Below, piece by piece: positions 8,001-17,079 of a stretch of DNA of 64,000 bases. The position numbers and the translations under genes were made by a program. Under the pieces are notes generated by a model. It made no database searches, was not told the DNA's origin, and saw nothing but the letters and a program-made list of their open reading frames with translations. Positions within the stretch are counted from its first letter, which is position 1, and each line of letters starts with the position of its first letter. Source of the DNA: PHBD01 sp964578535 (GTDB taxonomy: Bacteria > Desulfobacterota > Syntrophia > Syntrophales > PHBD01); assembly GCA_964578535.1 (NCBI GenBank), contig CAZODI010000014.1:1-64000 (forward strand), written 5' to 3'.

Positions 8001-10037
8001 ATGCCGCAGGACCTGATGTCGGACATCCTGATCATTTTCGGCCTCTCCGTGGGGGTCCTTTTTCTTTTTACAAAGATCCGCGTCCCCGTCCTGGTGGGAT
8101 TCATCTTCACGGGCATGCTTGCCGGCCCTCACGGGCTGGGGCTCATCCGCCAGGCGGAAAACGTGGAGATCATGGCCGAGGTGGGGATTGTGGCCCTCCT
8201 GTTCACCATCGGCCTGGAATTCTCCTTCCGCCATCTTGTGAAGATCCGCCGCTCCGTGCTCCTGGGCGGTTCCCTCCAGGTGGGCCTCACGATTGCCGCC
8301 GGGGCCGGGATCGCGGCGGTTGCGGGCTTTCCGTTCGGCCAGTCGATGTTTTTCGGGTTTCTTCTCTCCCTGAGCAGCACCGCCATCGTGCTGAAGGCGC
8401 TTCAGGACCGGGCCGAGCTGGACACGCCCCACGGCGGGAGCGCCCTGGGAATCCTCATTTTCCAGGATCTCGCCATCGTTCCGATGATGCTCGTCCTTCC
8501 CTTCCTGGCCGGGGCCGGCGGGAAAACGGGAATGGACCTGCTGATGACGGCATTGAAGGGGACCGCGGCCATTGCCGTCATTGCCGTGGGGGCGAAGTGG
8601 GTCGTACCCTGGTGGCTCCACGCCATCGCACGCACCCGGAGCCGCGAGCTCTTCCTCCTGGCGGTAATCCTCATCTGCCTGTCCGTCGCCTGGCTGACCC
8701 ACGCGGCGGGTTTGTCACTGGCCCTGGGCGCCTTCCTGGCGGGGTTGATGATCTCCGAGTCACCCTACAGCCACGAGGCGGTGGGCCACGTCCTGCCCTT
8801 CCGGGACGTCTTCACGAGCTTTTTCTTCGTCTCCATCGGGATGCTCCTGGACATGGGGTTCTTTCTCGGTCAACCGTTTCTGATCCTGGCACTGACCGCC
8901 GCCGTCCTCTTCCTGAAGGCCTCCCTGGCCGTCGGCACGGTCATCGTCCAGGGACTTCCCTTCCGGATCGCCCTCCTGGCGGGCCTGGCCCTGAGCCAGA
9001 TCGGAGAGTTCTCGTTCCTCCTGTCCAAGGTCGGGTCGGGTTACGGCCTGATGAGTCAGCGGCTCTACCAGATCTTCCTGGCCGTCTCCGTCTTCACGAT
9101 GGCCCTGACCCCCTTCATCATCGGCGCCTCGCCGCGCATGGCACGCCGGATCATGGCCTGGCCGCTGCCGGCCCGCCTGAAGGCAGGCGGCTCGCTGTAC
9201 CACGGCCCGAAAGAGACCTTCATCGGAGACCACCTCGTCATCGTCGGCTTTGGCCTCAACGGCAGGAACATCGCCCATGCTGCGCGCCAGACGGGAATCC
9301 CCTTTGTGATCCTCGAGACGAATCCCGACACGGTGCGGGATGAGCGAAAGGAGGGGCTGCCGATCCATTACGGCGACGCCACCCACGAGGCGGTCCTGGA
9401 CTCCGCGGGCATCCGGACCGCCCGGACGCTGGTCGTGGCCATCAACGACCCCACGGCGACGCGGCGTATCGTGGAGCTGGCCCGCCGGCTCAACCGGACG
9501 CTGCACATCATCGTCCGGACGCGATACCTGGGCGAAATGGCGGCGCTCCACGAACTGGGGGCCGACGAGGTGATCCCCGAGGAGTTCGAGACCTCCATCG
9601 AGATCTTCGCCCGGGTCCTCCGGAAGTACTTGATCCCGAAGCCGGAGATCGACCGCTACATCCAGGAAATCCGGACGGGCGGCTACGACATGCTGAGGAC
9701 CCTGTCCCCCGATGCGGCTGTCTGCACGGACCTGCGGCTCTGCCTCCCCGACACCGAAGTGGTCACGTTCCGTTTGGAAAAGGGTGCGCCGGCGGATGGA
9801 CGGACCATCGGGGACATGGCCCTTCGAAAGGAGCACGGCGTTACGATCCTGGCGATCCGGCGCGGAAACGAGATGGTTTATAACCCCGATCCGCAAATGG
9901 AGATGTTCGCCGGGGACATCCTCGTCACTCTCGGGGCTCCGGAACAGACCGCCGCCGTGGCGGGACTGTTCTCGGACGGCGGCTCCGATACGGACAGGGG
10001 CGGGATCGCAGAGCCTTCCCCGGGAGCGGCCGCCTGA
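8001..10037 (+). CDS. Kef-type monovalent cation:proton antiporter with RCK domains
   Basis: A 678-residue CPA2-family inner-membrane antiporter or channel. About 12 membrane helices occupy residues 5-385. A Rossmann RCK_N (TrkA-N) domain begins at HLVIVGFGLNGRNIAHAA (about 415) with an acidic residue (ILETNPD) at the end of the second strand that fits NAD(H) binding. An RCK_C domain follows (about 575-665). This is the KefB/KefC/YbaL architecture, so it probably exports K+ or exchanges it for H+ under control of a cytosolic nucleotide. Length and domain order are normal. No KefF/KefG-type ancillary reductase is adjacent. Confidence 0.9.
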   Translation: MPQDLMSDILIIFGLSVGVLFLFTKIRVPVLVGFIFTGMLAGPHGLGLIRQAENVEIMAEVGIVALLFTIGLEFSFRHLVKIRRSVLLGGSLQVGLTIAAGAGIAAVAGFPFGQSMFFGFLLSLSSTAIVLKALQDRAELDTPHGGSALGILIFQDLAIVPMMLVLPFLAGAGGKTGMDLLMTALKGTAAIAVIAVGAKWVVPWWLHAIARTRSRELFLLAVILICLSVAWLTHAAGLSLALGAFLAGLMISESPYSHEAVGHVLPFRDVFTSFFFVSIGMLLDMGFFLGQPFLILALTAAVLFLKASLAVGTVIVQGLPFRIALLAGLALSQIGEFSFLLSKVGSGYGLMSQRLYQIFLAVSVFTMALTPFIIGASPRMARRIMAWPLPARLKAGGSLYHGPKETFIGDHLVIVGFGLNGRNIAHAARQTGIPFVILETNPDTVRDERKEGLPIHYGDATHEAVLDSAGIRTARTLVVAINDPTATRRIVELARRLNRTLHIIVRTRYLGEMAALHELGADEVIPEEFETSIEIFARVLRKYLIPKPEIDRYIQEIRTGGYDMLRTLSPDAAVCTDLRLCLPDTEVVTFRLEKGAPADGRTIGDMALRKEHGVTILAIRRGNEMVYNPDPQMEMFAGDILVTLGAPEQTAAVAGLFSDGGSDTDRGGIAEPSPGAAA

Positions 10038-10187
10038 AGGCCGTTCCGGAACGCGGGAACAGAACAAGGCGACGGTCTTGACGGGGGCTTTCGCCGAGGG
10101 TAAGGTGGAGACCCTTCCGGGCGGCGGCGCATCCGGAAAGGCCCAGGCGGGGAAGACGAAAGGAGCGGACAGGAGGGGGAGCCGGCC

Positions 10188-11126
10188 ATGAGGTGGACAG
10201 GCAAGAAGGTTGCCCTTGCCCTGGGCGGAGGCGGCGTGCGTGGATTTTCCCATGTCGGCGTTCTGGCGGTCCTTGAGGAGGAGCGGATTGATCTCGATCT
10301 CATCGCCGGGACCAGCGCCGGTGCTCTTCTCGGCGGCGCCTATGCCGCCGGCCTCTCGCCCCGGGAGCTCAGCCGCAAGATCGACGAGTACCTGGCCAGT
10401 CCCGCCTTCCAGGACTCGGAACTGAAGGCCATCGGTCTCTCCGTCGCACCCGCCGTCGAGAAGAGCCGCATCGCCAGGATGGCCGCATCCCTGCGCGGCC
10501 GCTACTACATGCTTCGCTCCTTTTTCCGCCCCTCCGTCCTGCCTCCCCGGGACTTTGCCTCCCTCATCGACTATTTCATCCCCGACATCGACATCCGGGA
10601 GACACGGATTCCCTTTCTGTGCATCGCCACGGACCTCCTGAAGGGGCAGGAGGTGGTTTTCACCGAGGGGTCCCTCCGGCGGGCCGTCCTGGCGAGCTGC
10701 TCCGTTCCCGGGGCCGTGGAGCCCGTGCGCTGGGGCGAATGGCTCCTCGCCGACGGGGGCATCACGAGCCTGGTCCCCGTCCGGGCGGCCCGGAAGGCCG
10801 GAGCGGACGTAGTCATCGCCGTGGTGGTCGACCGGGAGGTGGTGGAAGCGCCGCAGTTCGAGACCGCCCAGGATGTTTTCTACCGGGCCGGGGAGATCAC
10901 CTCGGATCGCCTCCAGCTGGAGGAGCTCCGGGAGGCCGACGTCGCGATCCGCCCCGACGTGGGGGACCTGCACTGGATGGATTTCACCCGCGCGCGGGAT
11001 CTCGTCCGGATCGGGGAGGAGGCCGCCCGTGAGGCCCTCGGCCGGATCGAGGAGGCCCTGCCCCTCTACAAGAGAGCATATCGCCTGGCCGGCCGGCTTG
11101 TTCCGTCCCTGCGCAGGAGATCCTGA
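10188..11126 (+). CDS. Patatin-like phospholipase family protein
   Basis: A 312-residue serine acyl hydrolase of the RssA-like bacterial patatins. The oxyanion-hole motif is GGGGVRGFSH (residues 13-22), the nucleophile elbow is GTSAG (Ser43) and the catalytic Asp lies in LLADGGITSLVP. A Ser-Asp dyad of this kind hydrolyses phospholipid or other acyl esters; the natural substrate is unknown. No signal peptide is seen, so it is likely cytoplasmic or membrane-associated from inside. A 150-bp spacer separates it from the antiporter gene. Confidence 0.88.
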   Translation: MRWTGKKVALALGGGGVRGFSHVGVLAVLEEERIDLDLIAGTSAGALLGGAYAAGLSPRELSRKIDEYLASPAFQDSELKAIGLSVAPAVEKSRIARMAASLRGRYYMLRSFFRPSVLPPRDFASLIDYFIPDIDIRETRIPFLCIATDLLKGQEVVFTEGSLRRAVLASCSVPGAVEPVRWGEWLLADGGITSLVPVRAARKAGADVVIAVVVDREVVEAPQFETAQDVFYRAGEITSDRLQLEELREADVAIRPDVGDLHWMDFTRARDLVRIGEEAAREALGRIEEALPLYKRAYRLAGRLVPSLRRRS

Positions 11127-11248
11127 CCTGCCCGCCGGAGGCATTTGAATCCCGGACCGGCACGCTTCATGTCCTGCCTGCAGCTGGAAAGCCCCGGGAA
11201 GGCGGGCCACACCCCCGTTTTACGCCAAACCGGAAAGGAGAACGATCC

Positions 11249-14200
11249 ATGCGTACCCGTTCATACCTCACGCTGTACCGCCTGCTGGCGGCGTTTGCTC
11301 TGACGCTCCTCCTTTCCGTCGGCCCGTGCATCGCCATGTCCGCCGCACCGGGCATCGAGCAGTTCAGCCCCGAGGGAAGCGCCCGCAACGTCCGGCAGGT
11401 AGCGGTCCGCTTTGTCACGGCCATGGTGCCCCTCGGCGATCCCCGCCTGGCGGATCCCTTCACGGTATCCTGCCCCGAAAAGGGAAGCGGGCGCTGGGTG
11501 GACTCCCGGCACTGGGTCTATGATTTTTCCCGGGACCTGCCGTCGGGGGTCTCCTGCCGTTTCGAGCCTCGTCCGGACCTGAAAGACCTGGCGGGCCGCG
11601 GGATCTCAAGCGCGAAGGCCTACTCCTTTACAACGGGCGGCCCCGCCGTCCTGCGCTCGTGGCCCGGAGAGGGCAGCGAAAGCGTCCATGCGGACCAGGC
11701 TTTTGTCCTTCTCCTCGACGGAGAGGCCGATGAGGAATCGATCGGGAAGCACGTCTATTTCTCCGTCGCCGGGATCGGAGACCGTGTGGGAATCACGATC
11801 CTGTCGGGAGAGGAGCGGGCGGCCATTCTCAAGACCCTTGGCCTTCTGAAACAGGGGAGCCGGGTCGTGGTGGTCCGGGCACGCCGCGTGTTTCCCGACG
11901 AGACGGCGGTGAACCTCGTCTGGGAGGCCGGTGTCCGGTCCAAGACGGGGCTGACCCGGGAGCAGGACCAGGTCCTTGCGTTCAAGACCAGCGGTCCGTT
12001 CCGGGCCGAGTTCCGCTGCTCCCGGGAGAATCCGGACCGGGCCTGCATCCCGCTCCTGCCGATGGCGGTGCGATTCTCCTCGCCGGTCCCCGCGGCGGCC
12101 CTGGAAAAGATCACCCTGAAGACGAAGGCGGGCCGCGTCTTCAAACCCGTTGTCCGTACCGATGACGAGGACGCCGGCTACGTCTGGCGCGCCCTCTTCG
12201 AGGGGCCCTTTCCCCAGAAGGGCGAATTTATCCTGAGCCTTCCGGGGGATCTCCGGGACGAGGCGGGGCGCTCCCTCGCCAATGCCGCGCAGTTTCCCCT
12301 GGCGGTGAAGACCGACGCGTATCCGCCCCTGGCGAAGTTTGCCGGGCGGTTCGGCATCGTGGAGAGCCGGGCCGGGGTGCTTCTGCCCGTGACGATCCGC
12401 AATCTCGAAGCGGACATGGAAGCCCAGCTGCTCCATGTTGTGAAGAGGCCGGGACAGCCCGGTCCGGAAGCCGTGTCCGATTCGCCCGCGGCAAAGAAGA
12501 AGGCGGCACTCGACCAGCGCCTTGCCGGGAAGATCCGTCCGGTCGACGGGGCGCAGGAGGCCCAGGTCATCCGCTGGCTCTACCGCGTCGCCGCGGCGAA
12601 GCGGGAGGCCCCCGTCCTGAAGGAGGAGAAGGGCGTCCGGACGCTGCCCGTCTCCATGCCGGCGGGCCGGCAGGCCACGCAGATCGTCGGCCTGAAGCTG
12701 CCGGGGCCGGGGTTCTACGTCGTGGAGATGGAGAGCCGGATCCTCGGGGAACATCTCCTGCAGAAACCAGCGCCGCTCTACGTGCCTGCCGCCGCCCTGG
12801 TGACGAACCTGGCGGCCCACTTCAAGTGGGGCCGCGAGTCTTCTCTCGTCTGGGTGACCAGCCTGGACAGGGGCGAGCCCGTCAAGGGGGCCGCCGTGGC
12901 GCTCCGGGACTGCACGGGACGCCCGGTCTGGGAGGGAAAGACCGGTCCCGACGGGATTGCCCTGATCCGGAGGGCCCTTCCGCGGGAAGGCCAGCTGCCC
13001 CGCTGCAAGGGGGAGACGAATTGGGAAGAGGCATCCCGGGCCCTGGCGGACATCCACGGCGGCCTCTTCGTCTTTGCCCGGTCCGGCTCCGACATGACCT
13101 TCACCCACTCGAGCTGGAACGACGGGATCGAGCCCTGGCGCTTCAACATCCCGACGGGCTCCGGCGGGCCGGGAGAAGCCGTCACCGCCCATACAATCCT
13201 GGACCGGACCCTCTTCCGCGCCGGCGAGACGGTTCACATGAAGCACGTGATCCGGAACCGCACGGGTCAGGGATTCGCCCTTCCCGGGGCGGCCGCGATG
13301 CCGAAGGAACTGGTGATCGAGCACCGGGGAACCGGTCAGTCGTACCGCCTTCCCCTGGCGTGGCAGCCCGGAGCCCTGGCGGTGAATGCCTGGTCGATCC
13401 CGCAGGGGGCGAAGCTCGGCCTCTACGACGTCTCCCTCTCCATGGGCGGCAAGAATGGCAGGAGGCTCCCTTCCGGCACGTTTCGGGTGGAGGAGTTTCG
13501 GGTTCCGCTCATGAAGGCGGCCGTCCAGGGGCCCCGGGATCCCCTTGTGAACGCACGCCAGGCCGACGTGGACCTCTCGGTGTCCTATCTCTCCGGCGGC
13601 GGCGCCGGAGGCCTGGCCGTGAAGCTCCGGGGGGAGGTGCGTGACCGGGAGGTCTCCTTTGCCGACTGGGAGGGGTACGAGTTCACCGGCGAGCCGCTGG
13701 AGGAGGGGGTGTCCGAACGGTCCCGGCGCGAGATCCCGGAGGACGGGGAGGAAACGGGCACGGAGCCCCCGGAGGTGCCCGATCGCGCGGCTCCGCCGGC
13801 GAAGGGCCGTCTGGCCGTGCAGGACCTGATTCTTGGGGCGGGCGGGGCAATCCGCACCCGGCTTGCGGATCTTCCGGCTGTGGACCGCCCCCGGGAGATC
13901 CACCTGGAGATGGAGTTCCGCGATCCCAACGGCGAGGTGCAGACCGCGGCAACGAACATTCCCCTCTATCCCTCCCGGAGGCTCGTCGGCATCCAGCCCG
14001 AGTCCTGGGCGGCCTCCCGGGAGAACCTTCGCTATCGCGTGGCGGTGGTGGACCTCAAGGGGCGGGCGGTTCCCGGCGCAGAGGTGTCCGTCGACGTCTA
14101 CACCCGGAAGGTCCTGAGCCACCGGGTCCGCCTGGTGGGAGGATTTTACGCCTACCGCAGCAGCGTGGAAATCACGAAGGTTGGCCGGCACTGCTCCGGG

Positions 14201-17017
14201 CGGACCGACAAGAACGGCCGGCTGGGCTGCGAAGGTCCCGTGTCGCAGTCGGGGAGCCTGATCCTGGCGGCCCGGACGGCCGACGAGCAGGGCAACGCGG
14301 CCCTGTCCCGGCGCACCGTCTGGGTGGCCGGCAAGGAAGACTGGTGGTTCGAGACCGGGAACGACGACCGCATGGACGTCCTGCCGGAGCGGCGGAGTTA
14401 CGAGCCGGGGGAGACGGCCCGCTTCCAGGTGAGGATGCCCTTCCGCAAAGCGACGGTCCTGGTGACGGCGGAGCGGGAGGGGGTCCTGGATGCCTTCACG
14501 CGGACGCTATCCGGCAAGGGGCCCGTCCTGGAGGTTCCCGTCCGGGAGCACTGGTCGCCCAATGTCTTCGTCACCGTTCTGGCCGTCCGGGGACGGACCG
14601 GCACGCCCGCCCCGACGGCCCTGTTCGACGCCGGCAAGCCCGCCTGGCGCTTCGGCATCGGCGAGATCCAGGTGGGCTGGAAGGCCCATGAGCTGAAGGT
14701 CCAGGTCCTGCCGGACCGGGAGGCTTACCGCATCCGCGAACGGGCGAACGTGAAGATCCGTGTCTCCCGGGCGGACGGACAACCGCTCCCGAAAGGCGCG
14801 GAGGTCGCCGTGGCGGCAGTGGACAAGGGGCTCCTCCAGCTCCTGGGCAATGACAGCTGGAAACTCCTGGAGGCCATGATGTCCCGCCGGTCCTGCGAGG
14901 TGACCACCTCCACGGCCCAGTCGATGGTCCTGGGGAAGAGGCACTTCGGCCTGAAGGCCATGCCCCATGGGGGGGGTGGGGGCAGGCAGATTACGCGGGA
15001 GCTCTTCGACACGCTCCTCTTCTGGAACGGGCGGGTCGTCCTCGACGAACGGGGAGAGGCCGCCGTGACGATTCCCCTGAACGACTCCCTGACGGCCTTC
15101 CGGATTGCCGCGGTGGCCCTGGCGGGGTCGGATCTCTTCGGTACCGGCGGCGCGGACATCCGGACGACCCAGGACCTGATGGCCCTCTCGGGCCTGCCGC
15201 CTCTGGTCCGCGAGGGAGACCGCTACGATGCGGCCTTCACCCTTCGGAACACGACGGAGCGCTCCCTGGACGTGGAGGCCGTCCTCACGGCCGAGGGCCT
15301 GCGGGAGCGGCCGGCACCGCAGCGGATCACGCTCCCCGCCGGTTCCGCCCGGGACATCGCCTGGTCGATCTCCGTTCCGGCGGGCATCAGGAGCCTCCAC
15401 TACGAGCTGACGGCCCGGGCGGCCGGCGGCGCGGCGGAGGATCGTTTGAAAGTACGGCAGCAGGTCGCCGAGGCGGTCCCGGTCCGGGCCTTCCAGGGGA
15501 CCCTGGAGCAGCTCCGCCCGGAGGCGCGGGTGCCCGTGGAGAAGCCCGCCGACGCCCTGGCCGGACGGGGCGGCCTGGAAGTCAGCCTTCGGCCCAAACT
15601 GGGGCAGGGCCTGGCGGGGGTCCGGGACTACATGGAGCGGTATCCCTACGGCTGCCTGGAGCAGCGGGTATCCCGGGCGGTCGTCCTGGGAGACCGCGGC
15701 CTCTGGCTGTCCATTGTGAACACGCTTCCGTCGTACCTGGACGCGGACGGCCTCCTCAAATATTTTCCGGGAATGGTCCTGGGAAGCGACGTCCTGACGT
15801 CCTATGTCCTCTCCGTGACGCACGAGGCGGGCCTTACCCTGCCGGAGGACGTGAAGGAGCGGGTCACGAAGGGACTCGGAGCGTTCCTGGCCGGCCGCGT
15901 GAAGAGGGCCGGGAGCCTTCCCACGGCGGACCTGGCCATCCGCAAGGTCGCCGCCGCGGAGGCCCTGTCCCGGAACGGGGGGCTCGATGTCAAACTCCTG
16001 TCGGCCATTCCGGTGGACCTGGAACTCTGGCCCACCTCGGCGGTGATCGACTGGATCCGCCTGCTCCAGCGTCTCGAGGGCCATGGCGGACGGGAAGCGA
16101 GCCTCCGGGAGGCCCTGAAGATCCTCCGGGCCCGCCTGAGCCTGCAGGGGACGCTCCTGGGCTTCTCCACGGAGAGGAACGACGGGCTCTGGTGGCTCAT
16201 GGCCTCGGCGGACGCCAACGCCGCCAAGTCCATGCTGGCCCTTCTTCCCGAGAGCGGCTGGCGGGAGGACATGCCCCGGCTGGCCAAGGGGTTCCTGGGG
16301 CGGATGAAGCGGGGGCGGTGGGACACTACCGTCGCCAACGCCTGGGGGATCCTCGCGGCCCGCGCCTTCTCGGCACGGTACGAAAAGGATCCTGTGGCGG
16401 GTTCGACAACGGCGGGCCTGGGAACGGCGGTGAAGAGCCTTGCCTGGTCCTCCTCGCCCCAGGGTGGCGTCCTGTCCATTCCGTGGCCACGAGGGACGGA
16501 TACTCTGCTCCTTGCCCATCAGGGAGGCGGGGCGCCCTGGGCGGAGGTCCGCAGCCTGGCCGCGGTGCCCCTGAAGAAGCCCTTTGCGTCGGGATTCCGG
16601 GTAACCCGGACCGTCCGGGCCATCGAGCAGAAGAAGAAGGGGGCCTGGACGGCCGGCGACGTCGTCCGGGTGAAGCTGGAGATGGATGCCGCTGCCGATA
16701 TGACCTGGGTCGTGGTGAGCGATCCCGTCCCGGCGGGGGCCTCGATCCTCCGGACGGACATCGGGGGCGGATCGACTCTCCTCAGGGCGGGAGAACAGTC
16801 CCGGGGATACGCCTGGCCGGCCTTCACGGAAAAGTCCTTCGAAGCCTGCCGGTTCTATTACGAGTACGTGCCGAAGGGAAAGTGGTCCGTGGAGTACACC
16901 CTGAGGCTGAACAACGCCGGGACGTTCCACCTGCCGCCGACGCGGGTGGAGGCGCTCTACGCCCCGGAGATGTTCGGCGAGTCGCCGAATGCGATCCTGA
17001 AGGTCGGGGCTCCGTGA
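11249..17017 (+). CDS. Bacterial alpha-2-macroglobulin with thioester motif
   Basis: A 1922-residue periplasmic protease-trap protein. An N-terminal signal (hydrophobic residues about 12-28) is followed by a Ssp45/MG-like N-terminal region, repeated macroglobulin beta-domains, an alpha-2-macroglobulin core domain (about 1240-1330) and a thioester domain. The thioester motif GCLEQ is intact with Cys1469, Glu1471 and Gln1472, so it should bind attacking proteases covalently. The signal ends in a possible lipobox-like segment (GPCIAM), but the Cys context is weak. The penicillin-binding protein 1C gene follows 62 bp downstream, the classic yfhM-pbpC pairing, suggesting that it guards the periplasm when the wall is breached. 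Confidence 0.93.
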   Translation: MRTRSYLTLYRLLAAFALTLLLSVGPCIAMSAAPGIEQFSPEGSARNVRQVAVRFVTAMVPLGDPRLADPFTVSCPEKGSGRWVDSRHWVYDFSRDLPSGVSCRFEPRPDLKDLAGRGISSAKAYSFTTGGPAVLRSWPGEGSESVHADQAFVLLLDGEADEESIGKHVYFSVAGIGDRVGITILSGEERAAILKTLGLLKQGSRVVVVRARRVFPDETAVNLVWEAGVRSKTGLTREQDQVLAFKTSGPFRAEFRCSRENPDRACIPLLPMAVRFSSPVPAAALEKITLKTKAGRVFKPVVRTDDEDAGYVWRALFEGPFPQKGEFILSLPGDLRDEAGRSLANAAQFPLAVKTDAYPPLAKFAGRFGIVESRAGVLLPVTIRNLEADMEAQLLHVVKRPGQPGPEAVSDSPAAKKKAALDQRLAGKIRPVDGAQEAQVIRWLYRVAAAKREAPVLKEEKGVRTLPVSMPAGRQATQIVGLKLPGPGFYVVEMESRILGEHLLQKPAPLYVPAAALVTNLAAHFKWGRESSLVWVTSLDRGEPVKGAAVALRDCTGRPVWEGKTGPDGIALIRRALPREGQLPRCKGETNWEEASRALADIHGGLFVFARSGSDMTFTHSSWNDGIEPWRFNIPTGSGGPGEAVTAHTILDRTLFRAGETVHMKHVIRNRTGQGFALPGAAAMPKELVIEHRGTGQSYRLPLAWQPGALAVNAWSIPQGAKLGLYDVSLSMGGKNGRRLPSGTFRVEEFRVPLMKAAVQGPRDPLVNARQADVDLSVSYLSGGGAGGLAVKLRGEVRDREVSFADWEGYEFTGEPLEEGVSERSRREIPEDGEETGTEPPEVPDRAAPPAKGRLAVQDLILGAGGAIRTRLADLPAVDRPREIHLEMEFRDPNGEVQTAATNIPLYPSRRLVGIQPESWAASRENLRYRVAVVDLKGRAVPGAEVSVDVYTRKVLSHRVRLVGGFYAYRSSVEITKVGRHCSGRTDKNGRLGCEGPVSQSGSLILAARTADEQGNAALSRRTVWVAGKEDWWFETGNDDRMDVLPERRSYEPGETARFQVRMPFRKATVLVTAEREGVLDAFTRTLSGKGPVLEVPVREHWSPNVFVTVLAVRGRTGTPAPTALFDAGKPAWRFGIGEIQVGWKAHELKVQVLPDREAYRIRERANVKIRVSRADGQPLPKGAEVAVAAVDKGLLQLLGNDSWKLLEAMMSRRSCEVTTSTAQSMVLGKRHFGLKAMPHGGGGGRQITRELFDTLLFWNGRVVLDERGEAAVTIPLNDSLTAFRIAAVALAGSDLFGTGGADIRTTQDLMALSGLPPLVREGDRYDAAFTLRNTTERSLDVEAVLTAEGLRERPAPQRITLPAGSARDIAWSISVPAGIRSLHYELTARAAGGAAEDRLKVRQQVAEAVPVRAFQGTLEQLRPEARVPVEKPADALAGRGGLEVSLRPKLGQGLAGVRDYMERYPYGCLEQRVSRAVVLGDRGLWLSIVNTLPSYLDADGLLKYFPGMVLGSDVLTSYVLSVTHEAGLTLPEDVKERVTKGLGAFLAGRVKRAGSLPTADLAIRKVAAAEALSRNGGLDVKLLSAIPVDLELWPTSAVIDWIRLLQRLEGHGGREASLREALKILRARLSLQGTLLGFSTERNDGLWWLMASADANAAKSMLALLPESGWREDMPRLAKGFLGRMKRGRWDTTVANAWGILAARAFSARYEKDPVAGSTTAGLGTAVKSLAWSSSPQGGVLSIPWPRGTDTLLLAHQGGGAPWAEVRSLAAVPLKKPFASGFRVTRTVRAIEQKKKGAWTAGDVVRVKLEMDAAADMTWVVVSDPVPAGASILRTDIGGGSTLLRAGEQSRGYAWPAFTEKSFEACRFYYEYVPKGKWSVEYTLRLNNAGTFHLPPTRVEALYAPEMFGESPNAILKVGAP

Positions 17018-17079
17018 ACGGTGGCGGGCCGCCGGCCTTGGCGCCGCGCTGCGGGGGGCACCGCCGGAGAGGATGCGGC